DNA of 64,000 bases from Afifella marina DSM 2698 (GCF_900102695.1 NZ_FMVW01000005.1:124001-188000), one strand, 5' to 3'; shown: positions 36,170 through 45,899, counted from the first letter of the stretch. Made by a program: numbers and translations. Notes: generated by a model from the letters alone, not told the origin.

Positions 36170-37627
36170 CTATTCGGCGGCGGCGGCGGCTGCGCGTTCC
36201 GCCGCTTCCGGATTCTCGGCCTCAGCTTCGGGCGAGGTGTCGGCCGAAGCACTTTCATCGCTTTCGGCCGGCTTGTCTGCAGGATTTTCAGATGACGTTT
36301 CGGGTGCCTTGTCAGTCGGCTTGACGGGCGGCGTGCGCCGTTCCGGCGGCCAGCGGTAATCGTCGATGCGGCCGGCCGGCGGCGGCGTGCCGGCGATCAT
36401 TTTGGCAAGCAGGGCGTCGGCCTCCGGCTCGACATCGCCTTCTCCGGCCGCTTTTTCGGCCGTCTGGGGTGCCGCCTCGGCGGGCGAGGAGCGCGGCACA
36501 GCGGCCGTTTCGTCCTCTCCTGCAGACGCGTCCTCGTCGCTGCCTTCCTTGTCGGCGCCTGTCGGCTTTTCGGCGCTGATCCGGGGCGTATAGGTGGAGA
36601 GACCGCCGGCATTGCCCAAAATCAGCTTATCGATCGGGATCATGGCGCTGATCGCGGGACGGGCTTCTTTCTCCGCCGCGGCTTCGCCCTCTTCGAGCGA
36701 GGCCAGGAACGGCGAGCCGGTCTTCAGGATTTCCTGCAGATCGCGCTCGATGAAGAAGGCGAGCTTGCGCTGGCCGGCGCGGGTGAAATTGAGCCCGTCG
36801 CCGACGCGCAGCTGGCGGTTCTGGCCGTTCATGTCCGGGCCGGAGGAGACGTATTTGCCTTCGTCGTCGGCAAAGCCGTTCCACACATCGACGAACTTCA
36901 CCGGCGAATCTTCCAGCGTCTCGCGATAGATGGAATTGAAGGCGCTGTAATCGCGCGACATGACGGAGGAGGCGACCGGCACGAGGCCGACCCAGATGCC
37001 CGGCTCGCCGCTTTCGGCGATGACATTGGCGAGTTTTGCGACGCGGTCGCCATAGGCCTCGTTCCATTCGTCGCCGCGCACGGCGAGCTTGCCGATCTCC
37101 TGGCGGTCGTTGCCGCCCAGCATGACGACGACGGCATCCGGCTTGTGCTCTTCGATGAGCTCGGGAAGCCGCGCCGGCCAGTCGTAGAAATCGTCGCGCA
37201 CCAGGCCCGAGGAGCCGTTGGCGGCCTGGATGATCATGACTTTCGGGTTTTCCGCGAAGGCTTCGTCGAGGCCCTTGGCGAGGCTGCGGGCGAAGAAATC
37301 GCCGACGACGAGGACGCGCTTGGCGTCTTCCGCCTTTTCCACGATGTCGACCTGCGGCTCCACGGGCGCGCGCGGCGCGCTGCGGCGCGTCGACCGGCGC
37401 GGGGTGGAGCGCTGCGGGGCGCGCTGGCGCGTCTGCGGCTCCTGGCGCTGCGGCTGGGCGTTGCGCTTTGGCCCGAACAGGAAGCGGAAGAGGGAGGGCT
37501 GGCGGTCGTTCTGGGCGACGACGATCGCCTCCGCCGCCGCGGCACGCGAGGTGACGCCATCCATCTCCGCGCCGAGAAAGGCGAGAGCGGCGAGGCCGAT
37601 CACGACAGCTGCAAAGATCCTGCGCAT
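36170..37627 (-). CDS. DUF459 SGNH-like hydrolase, secreted
   Basis: A 485-residue protein with a signal/anchor helix (residues 3-22), a basic proline/glutamine/arginine linker (about 55-92), an SGNH-like domain (about 103-330) and an acidic, Ala/Glu/Pro-rich tail. Block I reads [14 protein letters not shown], so the usual GDS serine is Phe. Block III is [11 protein letters not shown] and [12 protein letters not shown] is near the end of the domain. DUF459 proteins are common in rhizobia and of unknown substrate; an acyl esterase role is only an inference. Confidence 0.82.
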   Translation of the reverse strand: MRRIFAAVVIGLAALAFLGAEMDGVTSRAAAAEAIVVAQNDRQPSLFRFLFGPKRNAQPQRQEPQTRQRAPQRSTPRRSTRRSAPRAPVEPQVDIVEKAEDAKRVLVVGDFFARSLAKGLDEAFAENPKVMIIQAANGSSGLVRDDFYDWPARLPELIEEHKPDAVVVMLGGNDRQEIGKLAVRGDEWNEAYGDRVAKLANVIAESGEPGIWVGLVPVASSVMSRDYSAFNSIYRETLEDSPVKFVDVWNGFADDEGKYVSSGPDMNGQNRQLRVGDGLNFTRAGQRKLAFFIERDLQEILKTGSPFLASLEEGEAAAEKEARPAISAMIPIDKLILGNAGGLSTYTPRISAEKPTGADKEGSDEDASAGEDETAAVPRSSPAEAAPQTAEKAAGEGDVEPEADALLAKMIAGTPPPAGRIDDYRWPPERRTPPVKPTDKAPETSSENPADKPAESDESASADTSPEAEAENPEAAERAAAAAAE

Positions 37628-37857
37628 TTCATGCTCCCGCGCCTGGCCGGTTCGTCCGGTCGATCACCCGGATCGACGGTGGCGGCGCCTTTCGGCTTTG
37701 CGCCGAGGCTTCATCGTGGCGCAGCACATGACGCGAACCGGCGCGGCGTTCAAGCCGCTCGTTTGAAGGCCCATGTTAGCGTGGCTTCCGGCGCGGCAAA
37801 AGCCGCCGTGCAAGGCCGACACGAGAAAGACGACTTGAGAAAGAAGGGGATCCCGCC

Positions 37858-38844
37858 TCAGGCGGCGCGCATCGCCGCGCGGGCCTCCCAGGCGAGCGCG
37901 TGTTCCAGGATCGTTTCGAGATTGGAGAAGCGCGGCTGCCAGGCGAGCGTTTGCAGGATGCGGCGCGGATCGGCGACGAGGCTGACGATATCGTCGGCCC
38001 GGCGGGCGCGGGCGCGCACATCGAGGACTTTGCCGGCGATCCTTTGCACCGCGTCGATCACTTCGAGCACGGAGTGGCCCTGGCCATAGCCGCAATTGAC
38101 GGTCACGCTTTCGCCGCCGGCTCTGAGATAGGCAAGGGCGGCCAAATGCGCATCGGCGGCGTCGGCGACATGCACGTAATCGCGGATGCCGGTGCCGTCC
38201 GGCGTGTCGTAATCCGTGCCGAAGACGGGCACGTATTCGCGCCGGCCGAGGGCTGCCTCGAGCACGATCTTGACGAGATCGGTGGCGCCGACGATCGCAT
38301 GGCCGACGCGGCCCGACGGATCGGCGCCGGCGATATGGCCGGTGCGCAGGCTGACGCTCTTCAGCCCATAGGAGGCGCCGGCCTCAGCGAGCATGCGCTC
38401 CGCCGAGGCCTTGAAGACGGCATAGGGCGTCAGCGGCTCGAGCGGCGCGGTCTCCGGGACCGGATTTTCGGCAGGGTGGCCGTAAACGGCGGTCGAGGAG
38501 GACAGAACGATGTGTTCGACGCCGTTGGCGACTGCGGCGGCGATCAATTCGCGCGTCTTGATCGAGTGGTTCAGATAATAGCCGAGCGGATCGGCGACGG
38601 AATCGGCAACGACGAGGGCGCCGGCGAGATGCAGGACGGCATCGACGCGGCGCGTGCGCATGAGATGGTTGAGGAGAAGGCGGTCGCCGACATCGCCGAT
38701 GACGAGTTCGGCGCCTCTCGGCACCGCCCATTCATAGCCTGTGGAAAGGTTGTCGAGGACGACGACGTTCTCGCCCTCGTCGCGCAGCGCGAGCACGAGC
38801 TGGCTACCCAGATAACCGGCGCCTCCCGTTACCAGAACGCTCAT
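37858..38844 (-). CDS. galE: UDP-glucose 4-epimerase (GalE/ExoB-like)
   Basis: A 328-residue extended SDR with VLVTGGAGYLGS (residues 3-14), Ser115-117 in LSSSTAVYG, and Tyr141/Lys145 in PYAVFK. The C-terminal half (YDTPDGTGIRDYVHV, VNCGYGQGHSVLEVI) matches UDP-glucose/UDP-galactose epimerases used for exopolysaccharide and LPS. The usual substrate-contacting LRYFNVAGA block reads LRTGHIAGA, which may change sugar specificity. ATG 38844 was chosen over the upstream frame. Divergent from galU, with which it shares UDP-glucose. Confidence 0.82.
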   Translation of the reverse strand: MSVLVTGGAGYLGSQLVLALRDEGENVVVLDNLSTGYEWAVPRGAELVIGDVGDRLLLNHLMRTRRVDAVLHLAGALVVADSVADPLGYYLNHSIKTRELIAAAVANGVEHIVLSSSTAVYGHPAENPVPETAPLEPLTPYAVFKASAERMLAEAGASYGLKSVSLRTGHIAGADPSGRVGHAIVGATDLVKIVLEAALGRREYVPVFGTDYDTPDGTGIRDYVHVADAADAHLAALAYLRAGGESVTVNCGYGQGHSVLEVIDAVQRIAGKVLDVRARARRADDIVSLVADPRRILQTLAWQPRFSNLETILEHALAWEARAAMRAA

Positions 38845-38992
38845 GCGCGCCCGTCCTCTCTCCTGCTGGCCTTCACTTTTTGCGGCATCGCCTAGGTTTT
38901 GAGCCAACGCGCGCCGCCCCGACCCGCCTGGACTAGTGCGGGACGCTTATTCTAAACGGGTGTCGCGCTTGTCCGTACCCGAAGAGGTTCCC

Positions 38993-39889
38993 GTGGTTAA
39001 CCGGATCAGAAAAGCCGTCCTGCCTGTCGCAGGCCTCGGCACACGATTTCTTCCCGCTACCAAAGCCGTGCCGAAGGAGATGCTGACGATCGTCGACCGG
39101 CCCGTTCTGCAATATGTGGTCGACGAGGCGAAGGCGGCCGGCATCGAGCATTTCGTCTTCGTCACCGGGCGCGGCAAGGGCGTCATCGAAGACCATTTCG
39201 ATATCCAGCCCGAGCTCGAAGACACGCTGAAGGCGCGCGGCAAGAATGCCGAGCTCGACGTGTTGAAGGCCGAATTGCCGCCGGCGGGCGGGACGAGCTT
39301 TACCCGCCAGCAGGCGCCGCTCGGTCTCGGCCATGCGATCTGGTGCGCGCGCGAGATCGTCGGCGACGAGCCGTTTGCCGTGCTTCTGCCCGACATGCTG
39401 ATGCGTTCAGAACCCGGCTGCCTGGCGCAGATGATGACGGCCTACGAAAAGCACGGCGGCAATGTCATCGCGCTTGAAGAGACGGTGCCGGAACAGGTGC
39501 ACAAATACGGCATCGTGGCCCTTGGCGAAGACGACGATGTCGGCGTCGAAATCACCGGCATGGTGGAGAAGCCGAAGAAGGAAGAGGCGCCCTCGACCTT
39601 CTACATTTCCGGCCGCTACATCCTGCAGCCGGAGATCTTCAAGCTTCTGGAGACGACGAAGCCCGGCGCCGGCGGCGAGATCCAGTTGACCGACGGCATG
39701 AAGGCTCTGTCCGAGAAGCAGCGTTTCACCGGCGTGCGCTTCCGCGGCGTGACCTTCGATTGCGGCGCGAAATCCGGCTTCCTTGCCGCCAATGTCGCCT
39801 ATGCGCTCGACCGCGAGGATATCGCGGACGATTTCAAGGCGGAGCTGAAGAAGCTCGGCAAGGATTGGCTGAAGGGCCTCGTCAGCTAG
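38993..39889 (+). CDS. galU: UTP--glucose-1-phosphate uridylyltransferase
   Basis: A 298-residue nucleotidyltransferase making UDP-glucose. It has the nucleotide-binding [43 protein letters not shown] and [14 protein letters not shown] 38993 follows GAAGAGG at 38981-38987, and no upstream in-frame start has better support. Product feeds galE and cell-envelope polysaccharides. Confidence 0.95.
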   Translation: MVNRIRKAVLPVAGLGTRFLPATKAVPKEMLTIVDRPVLQYVVDEAKAAGIEHFVFVTGRGKGVIEDHFDIQPELEDTLKARGKNAELDVLKAELPPAGGTSFTRQQAPLGLGHAIWCAREIVGDEPFAVLLPDMLMRSEPGCLAQMMTAYEKHGGNVIALEETVPEQVHKYGIVALGEDDDVGVEITGMVEKPKKEEAPSTFYISGRYILQPEIFKLLETTKPGAGGEIQLTDGMKALSEKQRFTGVRFRGVTFDCGAKSGFLAANVAYALDREDIADDFKAELKKLGKDWLKGLVS

Positions 39890-39903
39890 TTTCGCCGATC
39901 ACG

Positions 39904-39929
39904 GCGGCGCCGCTTTATACGGGCGCCGC
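39904..39929 (+). terminator. Hairpin after galU, possible terminator
   Basis: GCGGCGCC and GGCGCCGC pair across a 10-nt loop, 15 nt after the galU stop. There is no T tract, so termination would need Rho or be weak. Confidence 0.4.
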
Positions 39930-40100
39930 TGTATCAGGGGGCGCCGCCTAAGGGATGCGGGAAGGTCGGAGGCGTTGGCGTCTCGGACCTTGCATCCCTC
40001 GTTGCTCGCTTCACCGGGGCGGGCGGCCTCTCGTCTGCGGCGCTCGGAGGTCTCCTTCAAGCCTGAGGACGACATAAGCGGCGGGGGTCGGACGGGCGCG

Positions 40101-40997
40101 ATGCGGATTCCCAGAACCACGATGGAACAATGGGCCGTGCTGCAGGCCGTCGTCGAGAATGGCGGCTTCGCCCAGGCCGCGGAACGGCTCAACCGCAGCC
40201 AGTCCTCGGTCAGCTATGCCGTCAGCCGCCTGCAGGAGCGGCTCGGCGTCCAGCTGCTACAAATCGAAGGCCGCAAGGCTCGGCTGACACCGGCCGGACG
40301 CAGCCTGTTGGCGGAGGCCAATCCGCTCATCGACGATCTCAGCCGGCTGGAGGATCGCGCCCGGTCGCTCGGCACGGAAGAAAGCCAGGTGCGCCTTCGC
40401 GTGGACAGCATCTTTCCCCGTCAGAGGTTGTTCGGCGCGTTGCAGGTGTTTGCAGAAGACCATCCGCATGTGGAGGTGGAACTGCGCGAAAGTGTGCGCG
40501 TGCCCGAGCCCGATCGTGCCTCCGACGATTTCGATCTCGCCATTTCGCTCTGGCAGCCGGGACGCGCCGACCAGCATCCGCTCATCGACATCCCGATGCT
40601 GGCCGTCGCCGATCCCGGGCATCCGCTGGTTCTGAGGTCCGGCGGCGCCATCACGCCGGCGACGCTGGCGCGCCATCTGCGTGTGGCCATCAGCGGCGAC
40701 GGCGCGGTCATGGCGAGCGAGGGGCTGTCGCCCTCCGATGGCCGCACCTGGGACGTGAACAGCCTGGAGGCCGGTGTGGAGGCTGTTCTCAGCGGTTTGT
40801 GCTGGGGCTGGCTGCCCGAACATCTCGTTGCCGCGCATCTGGCGGCGCGGCGGCTGGTCGAGCTCGATCTCGTCAGCGGCAGCCGCAGGGTCATCCCGCT
40901 TGCGCTCAGCTGGGCCGACGAGACGCGGACCGGCAAGGCGGCCCTGGCACTGGGCCGCCTGTTGCTCGACGGACCGGATCAGGTCCGGCTGGCGTAG
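40101..40997 (+). CDS. LysR family transcriptional regulator
   Basis: A 298-residue regulator. The winged helix is in residues 8-67 ([33 protein letters not shown]), followed by a LysR substrate-binding domain from about 95. Its gene overlaps the convergent phenolic acid decarboxylase gene by 19 nt. A regulatory link to that enzyme is only suggested by location. ATG 40101 puts the helix-turn-helix at the expected place. Confidence 0.9.
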   Translation: MRIPRTTMEQWAVLQAVVENGGFAQAAERLNRSQSSVSYAVSRLQERLGVQLLQIEGRKARLTPAGRSLLAEANPLIDDLSRLEDRARSLGTEESQVRLRVDSIFPRQRLFGALQVFAEDHPHVEVELRESVRVPEPDRASDDFDLAISLWQPGRADQHPLIDIPMLAVADPGHPLVLRSGGAITPATLARHLRVAISGDGAVMASEGLSPSDGRTWDVNSLEAGVEAVLSGLCWGWLPEHLVAAHLAARRLVELDLVSGSRRVIPLALSWADETRTGKAALALGRLLLDGPDQVRLA

Positions 40998-41494
40998 CCT
41001 TCGGGCAAGTCCCCGGGCGCCACCGCGACGACGGTTTCGTCGTCGACGGCGCAGGTCTCCAGAAAGGTCACTTTCGCGAATTCGTCGATGACGAGCTTCG
41101 GATAGGTCGGGCCGGCATCGCGGAAGGCGCGCATCTCGTCCAGATGCTCGTTCTGGAAGCACACGGTCTTCTTCGGATCGCGGGCGATCCATTGCGGAAA
41201 GAAGATGACGCCGTGGAGCTGGCGCTCGGCAAAGTTCACCGACACGCTGACGGAGGTGCCGGTCGGCTCATCCCAGGACACCTTGAGCACGTCGTCGGAG
41301 AGACGCGCCAGATGCACCTTCTGATCGCGCACCCAGCGACCGCCGACCATGCCGCTATGGATGCGGTAGTCTATGGTGTCGGCGTTCTTGATGTACATCT
41401 CGTACTGCCAGCCATTGTCATAGGTGTAGATGAAATGGCGGCCGAGGAACGGCTTGAGTTCTTCCGGTCGGGTGGAGGAGTAGTCTTCGCTCAT
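40979..41494 (-). CDS. Phenolic acid decarboxylase
   Basis: A 171-residue, cofactor-free lipocalin-fold enzyme that removes CO2 from p-coumaric, ferulic or caffeic acid. The active-site pattern is complete: Tyr23 and Tyr25 in HFIYTYDNG, Arg44 in DYRIHSG, and Glu76 in SWDEPTG. The length fits the family. ATG 41494 gives the usual short N-terminus; ATG 41509 is an alternative. The usual regulator in Firmicutes is PadR; here the neighbour is a convergent LysR protein. Confidence 0.92.
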   Translation of the reverse strand: MSEDYSSTRPEELKPFLGRHFIYTYDNGWQYEMYIKNADTIDYRIHSGMVGGRWVRDQKVHLARLSDDVLKVSWDEPTGTSVSVSVNFAERQLHGVIFFPQWIARDPKKTVCFQNEHLDEMRAFRDAGPTYPKLVIDEFAKVTFLETCAVDDETVVAVAPGDLPEGYASRT

Positions 41495-41696
41495 ATCTCG
41501 AAATCCCATTGCTGTATGGGTCTGAGGTAAGTTCTTGAAATTCGAATAAAAAGTTCGAAATTCGCGGCGATATGATCGAAAAATCCGATGGGTCTGGCTT
41601 TGCCGGGAGGTGGGACGAGATGGGTTCGGGCGCCGGGGCATGCAGGGGTGGTGAGTTTCAAGCCGGGATTTTCTGGCGGCGCGGAAATCGGGGAAA

Positions 41697-41743
41697 CCCC
41701 TCCCCTGCCCCCTCCCCTGCCCCCTCCCCGCAAGGGGGAGGGG
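41697..41743. repeat. C-rich tandem repeat ending in a palindrome
   Basis: The 12-bp unit CCCCTCCCCTGC occurs twice and a third, CCCCTCCCCGC, opens a hairpin with GGGGAGGGG around a GCAAG loop. C-rich palindromes of this sort are scattered in intergenic regions of many alphaproteobacteria. Confidence 0.75.
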
Positions 41744-41781
41744 AAGAGGCCGTGGCATGGGCTTCTTCCGTCAATCCTTAG

Positions 41782-41859
41782 ATTCTGGCCCGAGAATCTG
41801 GCCCCAGTGTCTGGCCCCACATTCTGGCCCGAGATTCTGGGATGAGATTCTGGTGCGCC
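41782..41859. repeat. 13-bp tandem repeat, six units
   Basis: Six head-to-tail copies related to ATTCTGGCCCGAG, all exactly 13 bp: copies 1 and 4 match the consensus, the others differ at one to six positions. It lies just past the stop of the outer membrane barrel gene. Confidence 0.9.
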
Positions 41860-41866
41860 TCGGAGG

Positions 41867-43438
41867 CTAGCGCTTCAGGCGGAGGCGGACGGAGACGGTG
41901 TTGGTTTCCACCGTGTCGCCCGGATCGAGGATCTTGCGCTCATAGGTGTAGCGGCCGACGAGGGCGGCGTAGCGGTTGAGGTCGTAGACGAGGCCGCCGA
42001 AAGCGGTCCAGGTCGTCTCGGTCAGATCGACGCCGTGGTAATCGCGGTAATCGAGGCCGAGGCCTGCCTCTGCGAAGAGATTGTGGCGCATGCGCCGTTC
42101 AAGCGTCAGATCGGCGGAATGGATGACGGAGCCCGAGGCGCCCTCGATCGTCGTTCCCTCCGTCGTCGTGGCGAGGTCGAGGCGGACATTGGTGAGGCGG
42201 CGCGGCGACCACAGAAGGGCGGCCGTCGCGAGCGGCGCGTCGAGATCTTCAAAGCGCGGATCGTCGTAGTTTTCGTGGCGATAGCCGACGCCGATCTCGC
42301 CGGCGAGTTTCGGCGAGAGATTGACGATGACGCCGCCGGTCAATTCGCCCCAGCGGCTGTCGCGGCGATAGCCGGCGGCATCCGTGCTCTCGTCGTAGCG
42401 GGTGGTGCCGAGACGCGTCTCTACGAAAGGCTCGAGCGCCGGCGAGATGAGATAGCTCGCGCGCCCGGTCAGGGCGTAATCGTTGTTGTTGCGGTCTTCC
42501 TGGCTGATCGTGGCGCCGGAGGCCGTGGTCACGTCCTCATAGGTTTCGCGCTCGAAGGAGCCGCGCAACGACATGCCGAGACGGTTGAAACGCTGGGTGA
42601 CACCGAGAGCGGCGTTGTAATTCTGTTCGGCCGGCCGTTCGACGGCGGCGGAAGGCGTGTCGGGATCGGTGAAGGATTCCAGCGTGTAGAGATAGCCCGC
42701 CTCGACATTCAATTCCGTGTCGGAGCTGATGTCGTAACGGCCGGTGAATTTCGCCTCCGCCTCGCGGTCGTCGTTGGCGTGGTCATCGTAGAAGCTCGCC
42801 GTGCCGCGGAGATCGAGTTCGACGGCGTGACGGTCCCAATCGGATTGCAGGTTGAGGGTGGGGGCGACGAGGCCGCCCGCCTCCCAGGATTGCTGTTCGT
42901 CGCCGTCTGGATTGTCGGAGGCGATGACGCCGAGATCGAGCGTCGGGCGGAGGACGAAGGTGCTGAGGCGCACGCCGACCTGCGCATAGGGATCTTCCGC
43001 CTCTTCCTCCTCCACGACGCGGCGGATGAGACGGCGGCCGTCGAGCTGCGGCACGGGCGTGGCACGGCGCTGGCGCGGTTCCGGCTGAGGCGGCGGCGGG
43101 GGCCCGGCAAGCGGGGGGCCGATCGGTTCATCCGGCCTCGGTCCGAAGGGCGGCGGGCCGATGGGCGCGTCGGGCGTGGGATAGGGCTGGCCCGGCGGCG
43201 GAGGGGGCGCGGATCTCGCTTCCCGCCCGGTCGCGTCGCCCGCGTCGCCGCTGTTCGCTTCGCCGCTATCCTGAAACAGCGTGTCCTCGTCGGCCGCATC
43301 GCTGCCGCGCAAGGTGAAGTCGGTGGGGGCTGAGGTTTCCTGCGCGCGAACGGGACCCGCCTGCACGAGGAGAAGTGCGGGACCCAGGACGCCGATCAAT
43401 GCGGCGGAAGCAATGATGGCCGGCAGGCGCACGCGCAT
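41867..43438 (-). CDS. Outer membrane beta-barrel protein with proline-rich linker
   Basis: A 523-residue exported protein with a signal peptide to about residue 32 (VRAQ). A Pro-rich linker (about 76-125) follows, then a long region of alternating strands from about 155 ending in a final strand TVSVRLRLKR. The pattern fits the BBP2-type outer membrane barrels often linked to exopolysaccharide export. Function not assigned. The acidic stretch RVVEEEEAEDPYAQ precedes the barrel. Confidence 0.72.
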   Translation of the reverse strand: MRVRLPAIIASAALIGVLGPALLLVQAGPVRAQETSAPTDFTLRGSDAADEDTLFQDSGEANSGDAGDATGREARSAPPPPPGQPYPTPDAPIGPPPFGPRPDEPIGPPLAGPPPPPQPEPRQRRATPVPQLDGRRLIRRVVEEEEAEDPYAQVGVRLSTFVLRPTLDLGVIASDNPDGDEQQSWEAGGLVAPTLNLQSDWDRHAVELDLRGTASFYDDHANDDREAEAKFTGRYDISSDTELNVEAGYLYTLESFTDPDTPSAAVERPAEQNYNAALGVTQRFNRLGMSLRGSFERETYEDVTTASGATISQEDRNNNDYALTGRASYLISPALEPFVETRLGTTRYDESTDAAGYRRDSRWGELTGGVIVNLSPKLAGEIGVGYRHENYDDPRFEDLDAPLATAALLWSPRRLTNVRLDLATTTEGTTIEGASGSVIHSADLTLERRMRHNLFAEAGLGLDYRDYHGVDLTETTWTAFGGLVYDLNRYAALVGRYTYERKILDPGDTVETNTVSVRLRLKR

Positions 43439-43542
43439 AGGCTTTCCCGTCCCGCGACGCGCGGGACATGCCTGCCAAGCGGTAAACGCTTATAGTTAAC
43501 GCAAGGTTTTGCGCGGTGAGTTTCCGGTTCGTCGGCGGGGGG

Positions 43543-44007
43543 TTAATCGTGGCTGAGCGGGGCTTCCGGCTCCACCAGCAAAAGCGCCCCGTCGGCACCG
43601 ACGATGCGGATGCGTCCACCTGCCGGCGTGTCGGGCCCGCTCACCCGCCAGACGCTGTCGTCGATGCGGATGCGGCCGGAGCCTTCCGCAATCGGCTCCG
43701 TCAGCGTGAAGGTGCGGCCGTGGAGACGGGCGGTGCGCAGGTTGAGGTGCGGATCGCTCGACGGCGCGTCGCGATAGCCGAAGAAACGGCGGCCGGCGAG
43801 AGCGGCGACCACCGACAGAACGGCAAAGCCCAGGATCTGCAGCTGCCACGGCCAGGAGATGGTGACGGCGCTCACCCCGATGATGAGCGCGGCGACGCCG
43901 AACCACAGGAAGAAGAAGCCGGGGGCGAGAACCTCTACGCCGAGAAGGACGAGACCGAGGATCCACCAGCTCCAGCCGCCGAGGCTTTCGATCGCGGCTT
44001 GGATCAT
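43543..44007 (-). CDS. NfeD family protein
   Basis: A 154-residue membrane protein with hydrophobic helices around residues 12-30, 30-48 and 50-70, then a soluble OB-fold domain (about 85-150) with RTARLHGRTFTLTEPI. Family members pair with SPFH/stomatin proteins, as here: it overlaps the upstream SPFH gene by an ATGA junction. It probably helps organise or regulate membrane quality control with that protein. Confidence 0.9.
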   Translation of the reverse strand: MIQAAIESLGGWSWWILGLVLLGVEVLAPGFFFLWFGVAALIIGVSAVTISWPWQLQILGFAVLSVVAALAGRRFFGYRDAPSSDPHLNLRTARLHGRTFTLTEPIAEGSGRIRIDDSVWRVSGPDTPAGGRIRIVGADGALLLVEPEAPLSHD

Positions 44008-45032
44008 GAGATGTCACCGGACGTTTCGGGCCGCTGGCCGGTGAAGGGCACGCTGCCACTGCCACTGCTGCTGCTGGGGCTGCTGGCGCGGCCGCCCCGC
44101 ACGGGATGCTCGTCCTTGTCGGCAAAAGCTTCGCGGGCGATTTCGGTGATGCCGCCGAGCGCCCCGATGACGGCGGAGGCTTCCATCGGCATCAAGAACG
44201 TCTTCTGGTTGGGCGAGGTGGCGAAGGCCTTGAGTGCGCCGACATATTCCTGCGCGACGAAATAATTGATCGCCTGCACGTCGCCCTTGGAGATGGCTTC
44301 CGAGACATAGGCGGTCGCTTTCGCCTCGGCTTCGGCCTCGCGCTCGCGCGCTTCGGAATCGCGGAAGGCGGCCTCGCGCCGGCCCTCGGCCTGGAGAATG
44401 AGCGACTGCTTTTCGCCCTCCGCCTTCAGAATGGCGGCCTCGCGCAGGCCCTGTGCCGTCAGGATCGAGGCGCGCTTTTCACGCTCCGCCATCATCTGGC
44501 GGTTCATGGAATCGATGAGATTGCGCGGCGGATCGATGTCCTTGATCTCGATGCGGGTGATCTTCACGCCCCAGGGGCCGGCGGCCGCATCGACCACTTT
44601 CAGAAGCTTGTCGTTGATCTCGTCGCGCATGGAGAGGAGCTGATCGAGATCCATCGAGCCCATGACGGAGCGGATGTTGGTCATCGTCAGATTGACGATG
44701 GCGTTTTCCAGGAAGTTCACCTCGTAGGCGGCGCGCGGCGCATCCATGACCTGGAAGAAGGTGATGCCGTTCACCGTCACCGTGGCGTTGTCGCGGGTGA
44801 TGACCTCCTGGCTCGGCACGTCGAGCACCGTCTCCATCATGTTCATCTTGGCGCCGACGCGGTCGATGAAAGGCACGATGACGTTGAGGCCGGGCGACAA
44901 TGTCCTGGTGTAACGGCCGAAGCGCTCGATCGTGTAATTGTGGCCTTGCGGCACGGTCTTGACGCTCGCGAAAAGAACGAGCGCGATCAAGACGACAAGG
45001 ACGATGACGACGATATCAAAACCACCGAGCAT
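44004..45032 (-). CDS. SPFH/band 7 (stomatin-like, paraslipin) protein
   Basis: A 342-residue protein with an N-terminal membrane helix (residues 5-24), the band 7 domain (VPQGHNYTIERFGRYTRTLSPG through IEIKDIDPP), and a coiled-coil region rich in Ala, Glu and Arg (about 180-245). The C-terminus is Ser/Gly-rich. It assembles rings on the membrane with NfeD partners; the NfeD gene is cotranscribed and overlaps by 4 nt. Confidence 0.93.
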   Translation of the reverse strand: MLGGFDIVVIVLVVLIALVLFASVKTVPQGHNYTIERFGRYTRTLSPGLNVIVPFIDRVGAKMNMMETVLDVPSQEVITRDNATVTVNGITFFQVMDAPRAAYEVNFLENAIVNLTMTNIRSVMGSMDLDQLLSMRDEINDKLLKVVDAAAGPWGVKITRIEIKDIDPPRNLIDSMNRQMMAEREKRASILTAQGLREAAILKAEGEKQSLILQAEGRREAAFRDSEAREREAEAEAKATAYVSEAISKGDVQAINYFVAQEYVGALKAFATSPNQKTFLMPMEASAVIGALGGITEIAREAFADKDEHPVRGGRASSPSSSSGSGSVPFTGQRPETSGDIS

Positions 45033-45225
45033 GGGTGTTACTTCTCCTTGGGGCCGCTGCGAGGCCGTCTTCCTCTACATGGGAATGGCGGGCCTGAAGC
45101 GCCAATCTTTGCGGGCAATCTTGCCGGCTAAGGGCGGTAGCAGATTTCCGTTAATCGAACACGACGGGGACGATCACATCGCCGAGATGCGGCCGGGCGG
45201 GGTGCTGTGTTTCCACTTGGTCGGG

Positions 45226-45534
45226 CTAGTCGGGCCACTCCTCCGCCGGCCAGTCCCGCGATTTGTGGATGATGCGCAAGATCACGACGGTTTCGAGGCC
45301 CGCCGCCTCCCGGAGCTCGTAGGCGATGATCAAGGGCAGACGCGGAACCGGCTTTTCATAGGTTCCTGTCACGCGACCGGGTCGCCCCGTCGCCATCTCC
45401 CCAAGGACCTTGCCCGCCTCTTCGATCCGATCGGCAACCAGCCTCGCGGCTGCCGGGCGGTCTTTGGCGATGTGCCTGACCTGCTCCTTGACGTTGTCCA
45501 GCGCTGCGCGGGACCATGTGACCGGCCGCTTCAA
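45226..45534 (-). CDS. ParE/RelE family toxin
   Basis: A 102-residue toxin: RPVTWSRAALDNVKEQVRHIA at the start, then the PRLPLIIAYEL beta strands and a VVILRIIHKSRDWP ending, the ParE pattern. ParE poisons DNA gyrase and RelE cleaves mRNA; the pattern favours ParE. It follows the antitoxin with a 4-nt ATGA overlap. Confidence 0.88.
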   Translation of the reverse strand: MKRPVTWSRAALDNVKEQVRHIAKDRPAAARLVADRIEEAGKVLGEMATGRPGRVTGTYEKPVPRLPLIIAYELREAAGLETVVILRIIHKSRDWPAEEWPD

Positions 45535-45803
45535 GCTTTGCCCGTTTGCTTTTCGGCTTTGGCCTCCGCGATGACGGCGTGGATTTCCGCCATTGCCTCA
45601 TCATGGGGGATCACGCGACCGGCCGCGGCGTCGGCCTGGCCGCGCTTGATGCCGTCGATGATTTCAAGCTCACGCTCGACATAGGCGGCGACCGCTTCGC
45701 CGGCGAGGAAGGACCTGCTCCGCTGTGTCTCGGTCGCAATGCGCGTGAGCTTTTCTTTCACATCGGGGCGAACCCGAATCGTCATGGTGGTGCTGGCGGT
45801 CAT
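45531..45803 (-). CDS. ParD-like ribbon-helix-helix antitoxin
   Basis: A 90-residue protein with a ribbon-helix-helix N-terminus (TMTIRVRPDVKEKLTRIA and SRSFLAGEAVAAYVE, about residues 6-45) for DNA binding and a charged C-terminal tail that would wrap the toxin. It precedes the ParE gene and starts downstream of an inverted repeat, consistent with autorepression. Confidence 0.88.
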   Translation of the reverse strand: MTASTTMTIRVRPDVKEKLTRIATETQRSRSFLAGEAVAAYVERELEIIDGIKRGQADAAAGRVIPHDEAMAEIHAVIAEAKAEKQTGKA

Positions 45804-45824
45804 GGATGCGCCTATGTGCTAGGA

Positions 45825-45844
45825 TGTGTACACTCTAATACACA
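45825..45844. promoter_or_regulatory. Candidate ParD operator
   Basis: TGTGTACACTCTAATACACA: TGTGTA and TACACA are inverted arms across eight bases, 22 nt upstream of the antitoxin start. A second palindrome GTGTACAC overlaps the left arm. It has the position expected of an autoregulatory site. Confidence 0.6.
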
Positions 45845-45899
45845 CCCGTGGCCGCCGCCATCGCCTTTGACGCCGACGCGCAAGTCGGACGAGAACTCC

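Larger units (their letters stand above)
41495..41866. other. Repeat-rich intergenic region
   Basis: This 372-nt gap between the decarboxylase and the outer membrane barrel gene holds two short tandem arrays and a C-rich palindrome, listed separately. No coding region is seen. It should contain the decarboxylase promoter. Confidence 0.6.

Noticed and set aside
42035..43333. A 432-codon open frame on the plus strand inside the outer membrane barrel gene
   Set aside because: Antisense to the signal-peptide-bearing barrel gene; it has no motif or ribosome binding site that would support it.
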